Of a stretch of DNA of 7,776 nt, positions 6,599-7,776 are shown piece after piece. A program made the position numbers and the translations under genes. Positions within the stretch are counted from its first letter, which is position 1, and every line of letters starts with the position of its first letter. This stretch comes from MGNI01 sp964353875 (GTDB taxonomy: Bacteria; Chloroflexota; Anaerolineae; Anaerolineales; E44-bin32), in the NCBI GenBank assembly GCA_964353875.1, contig CAYGXU010000135.1, positions 1-7,776 on the forward strand, given 5' to 3'. Under the pieces are notes generated by a model that saw only the letters and a list, made by a program, of their open reading frames with translations, was not told where the DNA came from and ran no database searches.

Positions 6599-6989
6599 AT
6601 GGAGCCAGTTCTGGAAGAAGTTATAGAGGAAAGCCTCATCCAGCCACCGGGTTTTTAGATCTAAAAAGGGGGTTGAAGGTAAGGAATCTAAATCTAATGG
6701 AAGTCAGTGCTGAATGGGCATTGGAGGTGTTTTAGAAGAAATCCGAGATGTTTCCAATGGAGACGGCCAGCCCACTGCTTTTTTGTTCACCATTTCTCCG
6801 GTCGGCTCAATACTTCGCCGCCTGCCTCTCGTGACGGAACGCCTTCGATGTAGAGAAACAACTCATGAGGATCGAGTGGTAATCGTTGATCATACTCTGG
6901 AAAAACACTTCTTCAAATATTTTATGGCTGATCCTTATCGAGAGGTCACAGGACACAGCCTCGTATCCGCAATCGTACGCGAGACCTGA
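6599..6989 (+). pseudogene. Unidentified coding remnant broken across three frames
   Basis: Three overlapping or adjoining frames each look protein-like. An ATG at 6599 gives MEPVLEEVIEESLIQPPGF, then a stop at 6656-6658. A second frame gives FLDLKRGLKVRNLNLMEVSA then EWALEV, ending at 6735. A third gives EEIRDVSNGDGQPTAFLFTI (about 6738-6797), continues with SPVGSILRRL and DRVVIVDHTLEKHFFKYF, and ends in GHSLVSAIVRET at the TGA near 6987-6989. Each step back by one frame fits a one-base deletion, and one junction is next to an A5G5 run at 6664-6673. I do not recognise the family; the joined product would be about 130 residues. There is no clear ribosome binding site. It may be a decayed gene, a sequencing artefact or, less likely, two short genes. 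Confidence 0.3.
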
Positions 6990-7259
6990 CCATGTTTTAA
7001 TAGGCTGATCACTGGATCGGAGGTAATGAAAGGTAGAATTATGGCATTCATTTGGTGCAAAGCCACCACGTGAATCCCCTCATACTGCTATTTATTCACT
7101 CCAGACACGGATATGCCGCGTTGGTAGACATGCCCAAAAAGAACAGGAACGACCATATCCGACGACATTCTAGAGTAACCCGCATGCCTCCTCCAGTTGC
7201 ATCCCTGATCCTATGCTAGCCCGATTATGAATTATGTACAACTATCAAATTTGAGTCCA
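6990..7259 (+). other. Intergenic region upstream of the regulator promoter
   Basis: Nothing convincing is encoded here on either strand. The sequence TGAAAGGTAG near 7027-7036, followed by an ATG at 7041, recurs before the regulator gene at about 7528, but the frame here closes after ten codons. TGGTG/CACCA arms around CAAAGC near 7051-7066 could form a small hairpin, with no T run after it. Confidence 0.4.
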
Positions 7260-7287
7260 TTGACAAGGAACGGAGATCTGCTATACT
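7260..7287 (+). promoter_or_regulatory. Strong sigma-70 promoter with extended -10, upstream of the LacI-family gene
   Basis: TTGACA (7260-7265) is a perfect -35. After 16 bp comes TATACT (7282-7287), five of six to consensus, preceded by TG at 7279-7280, the extended -10 arrangement. Transcription should start near 7294, inside the palindromic operator that begins at the next base. It most likely drives the regulator gene at 7550 and whatever follows it. Confidence 0.8.
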
Positions 7288-7325
7288 GTAATCGTTTACG
7301 GTAAACGTTTACGGTAAACGATTAC
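7288..7325 (+). promoter_or_regulatory. Triple palindromic LacI-type operator
   Basis: Three 12-bp units sit in a row, each separated by one G: GTAATCGTTTAC (7288-7299), GTAAACGTTTAC (7301-7312) and GTAAACGATTAC (7314-7325). The middle unit is a perfect palindrome with the central CG usual for LacI-family sites. The outer two are mirror images of each other, so the whole 38 bp is symmetric except at the two spacer G positions. It directly abuts the -10 box and covers the predicted start of transcription, so a bound repressor would block initiation. The nearby LacI-family gene makes autoregulation the simplest reading. The sites and symmetry are seen in the sequence; the binding protein is inferred. 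Confidence 0.85.
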
Positions 7326-7549
7326 GGTTCTGAATTTTCTTTGTTATATTTCACGAGTCCACTGAAATAAGCTAATCAGCGCTTTATTGTTCGGGCCAAT
7401 ATGCACCAGAATGCAATATTTTGGGATTTCGCCCCAATTATAAGTTTTTCTACACTTATGGTATGGCTCCGTCCCATTTTCCATTCTTGAAATTTTGTTT
7501 ATCCAGTGCAGTCATCCCGTCATTTCTTGAAAGGTAGTATGAACAGCTT
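7326..7549 (+). other. Untranslated leader of the regulator transcript
   Basis: About 255 nt separate the predicted transcription start from the regulator ATG, long for a gene of this class. The leader is AT-rich and contains weak inverted repeats (ATAAG/CTTAT near 7441-7460; AATATGCA/TGCAATATT near 7399-7420). I recognise no riboswitch or T-box. Confidence 0.4.
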
Positions 7550-7553
7550 ATGA
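7539..7553 (+). CDS. Possible four-residue mini-ORF overlapping the regulator start
   Basis: An ATG at 7539, four bases after AAAGG (7530-7534), encodes MNSL and stops at TGA 7551-7553, overlapping the regulator ATG at 7550 as ATGA. The only visible Shine-Dalgarno is better placed for this ATG than for the regulator, which is 15 bases from it. Ribosomes might therefore reach the regulator by restarting. This could be chance. Confidence 0.25.
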   Translation: MNSL

Positions 7554-7776
7554 ATCCAGATAGAGAGTTGACCTCTCCGAAGGTTTCTCGAGTCACGATT
7601 AAAGATGTGGCTCGACAGGCTGGCGTGTCCACAGCAACGATCAGTCGGGTGATTAATAAAAAAGGGCAAGTTGCAAAGGAAACAATCGACCGAGTCTGGG
7701 CTACTGTTCATGAGATAAATTACATTCCACAGGCTGCTGCCAAAGGCCTGCGAATTCAGAAGACTCAAACTGTAGG
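7550..7776 (+). CDS. LacI-family transcriptional regulator, N-terminal part (runs off the window)
   Basis: The 75 visible residues hold a complete LacI-type DNA-binding domain after a 14-residue extension. The helix-turn-helix VTIKDVARQAGVSTATISRV spans residues 15-34. It is followed by INKKGQVAKETIDRVWATV and then the hinge NYIPQAAAKGLR (57-68), whose L67 corresponds to the leucine that inserts into the central CG of operators in this family. The ligand-binding domain is beyond the window. The ATG at 7550 is chosen because it is the first start in frame before the domain. The gene lies downstream of a strong promoter and triple operator, so it probably represses itself and possibly a sugar-uptake operon beyond the edge. 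The effector is unknown; a mannoside or related sugar is plausible from the neighbours. Confidence 0.93.
   Translation, partial: MNPDRELTSPKVSRVTIKDVARQAGVSTATISRVINKKGQVAKETIDRVWATVHEINYIPQAAAKGLRIQKTQTV

Overview
The window looks like a carbohydrate-use locus from a bacterium of moderate G+C content. All supported genes lie on the + strand. The mix of a GH4-type glycosidase, a BadF/NAGK-type sugar kinase, a nucleoside hydrolase, a cytoplasmic GH2 beta-mannosidase, a cupin D-lyxose/mannose isomerase and a LacI regulator, without PTS genes, would suit a saccharolytic anaerobe such as a member of Chloroflexota/Anaerolineae. That placement is inference from gene content only.

Layout. Positions 1-412 hold the end of a GH4 6-phospho-beta-glucosidase-like gene that changes frame twice within about 80 bp. 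Its stop overlaps the GTG start of an intact kinase (409-1410). A 298-bp gap with a plausible promoter leads to a nucleoside hydrolase (1709-2587). The next 550 bp look like decayed coding sequence, including a hydrophobic stretch resembling the end of an ABC sugar permease. They end in a 17-codon mini-ORF whose stop overlaps the start of the beta-mannosidase (3138-5684). A gap with a good promoter candidate precedes the isomerase (best start 5925, end 6464). Positions 6465-7259 have no intact gene but contain a coding-like stretch broken across three frames. A strong promoter at 7260-7287 abuts a 38-bp triple LacI-type operator. After a leader of about 255 nt comes a LacI-family regulator that runs off the end of the window.

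How the parts may work together. The beta-mannosidase lacks a signal peptide, so it should release mannose from imported beta-mannosides inside the cell. The cupin isomerase belongs to a family that converts D-lyxose to D-xylulose and often D-mannose to D-fructose, so the two could form a mannose-to-fructose route. The GH4 enzyme and the kinase were probably a translationally coupled pair, with sugar phosphorylation linked to hydrolysis of phosphorylated glycosides, but the GH4 gene appears broken here. The regulator probably represses its own promoter, and perhaps a downstream transporter operon outside the window. No convincing second copy of its operator is visible upstream of the enzyme genes.

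The most unusual sequence element is the operator: three adjoining 12-bp palindromes that together make one near-perfect 38-bp palindrome. I see no CRISPR array, tRNA, rRNA, transposase or defence system.
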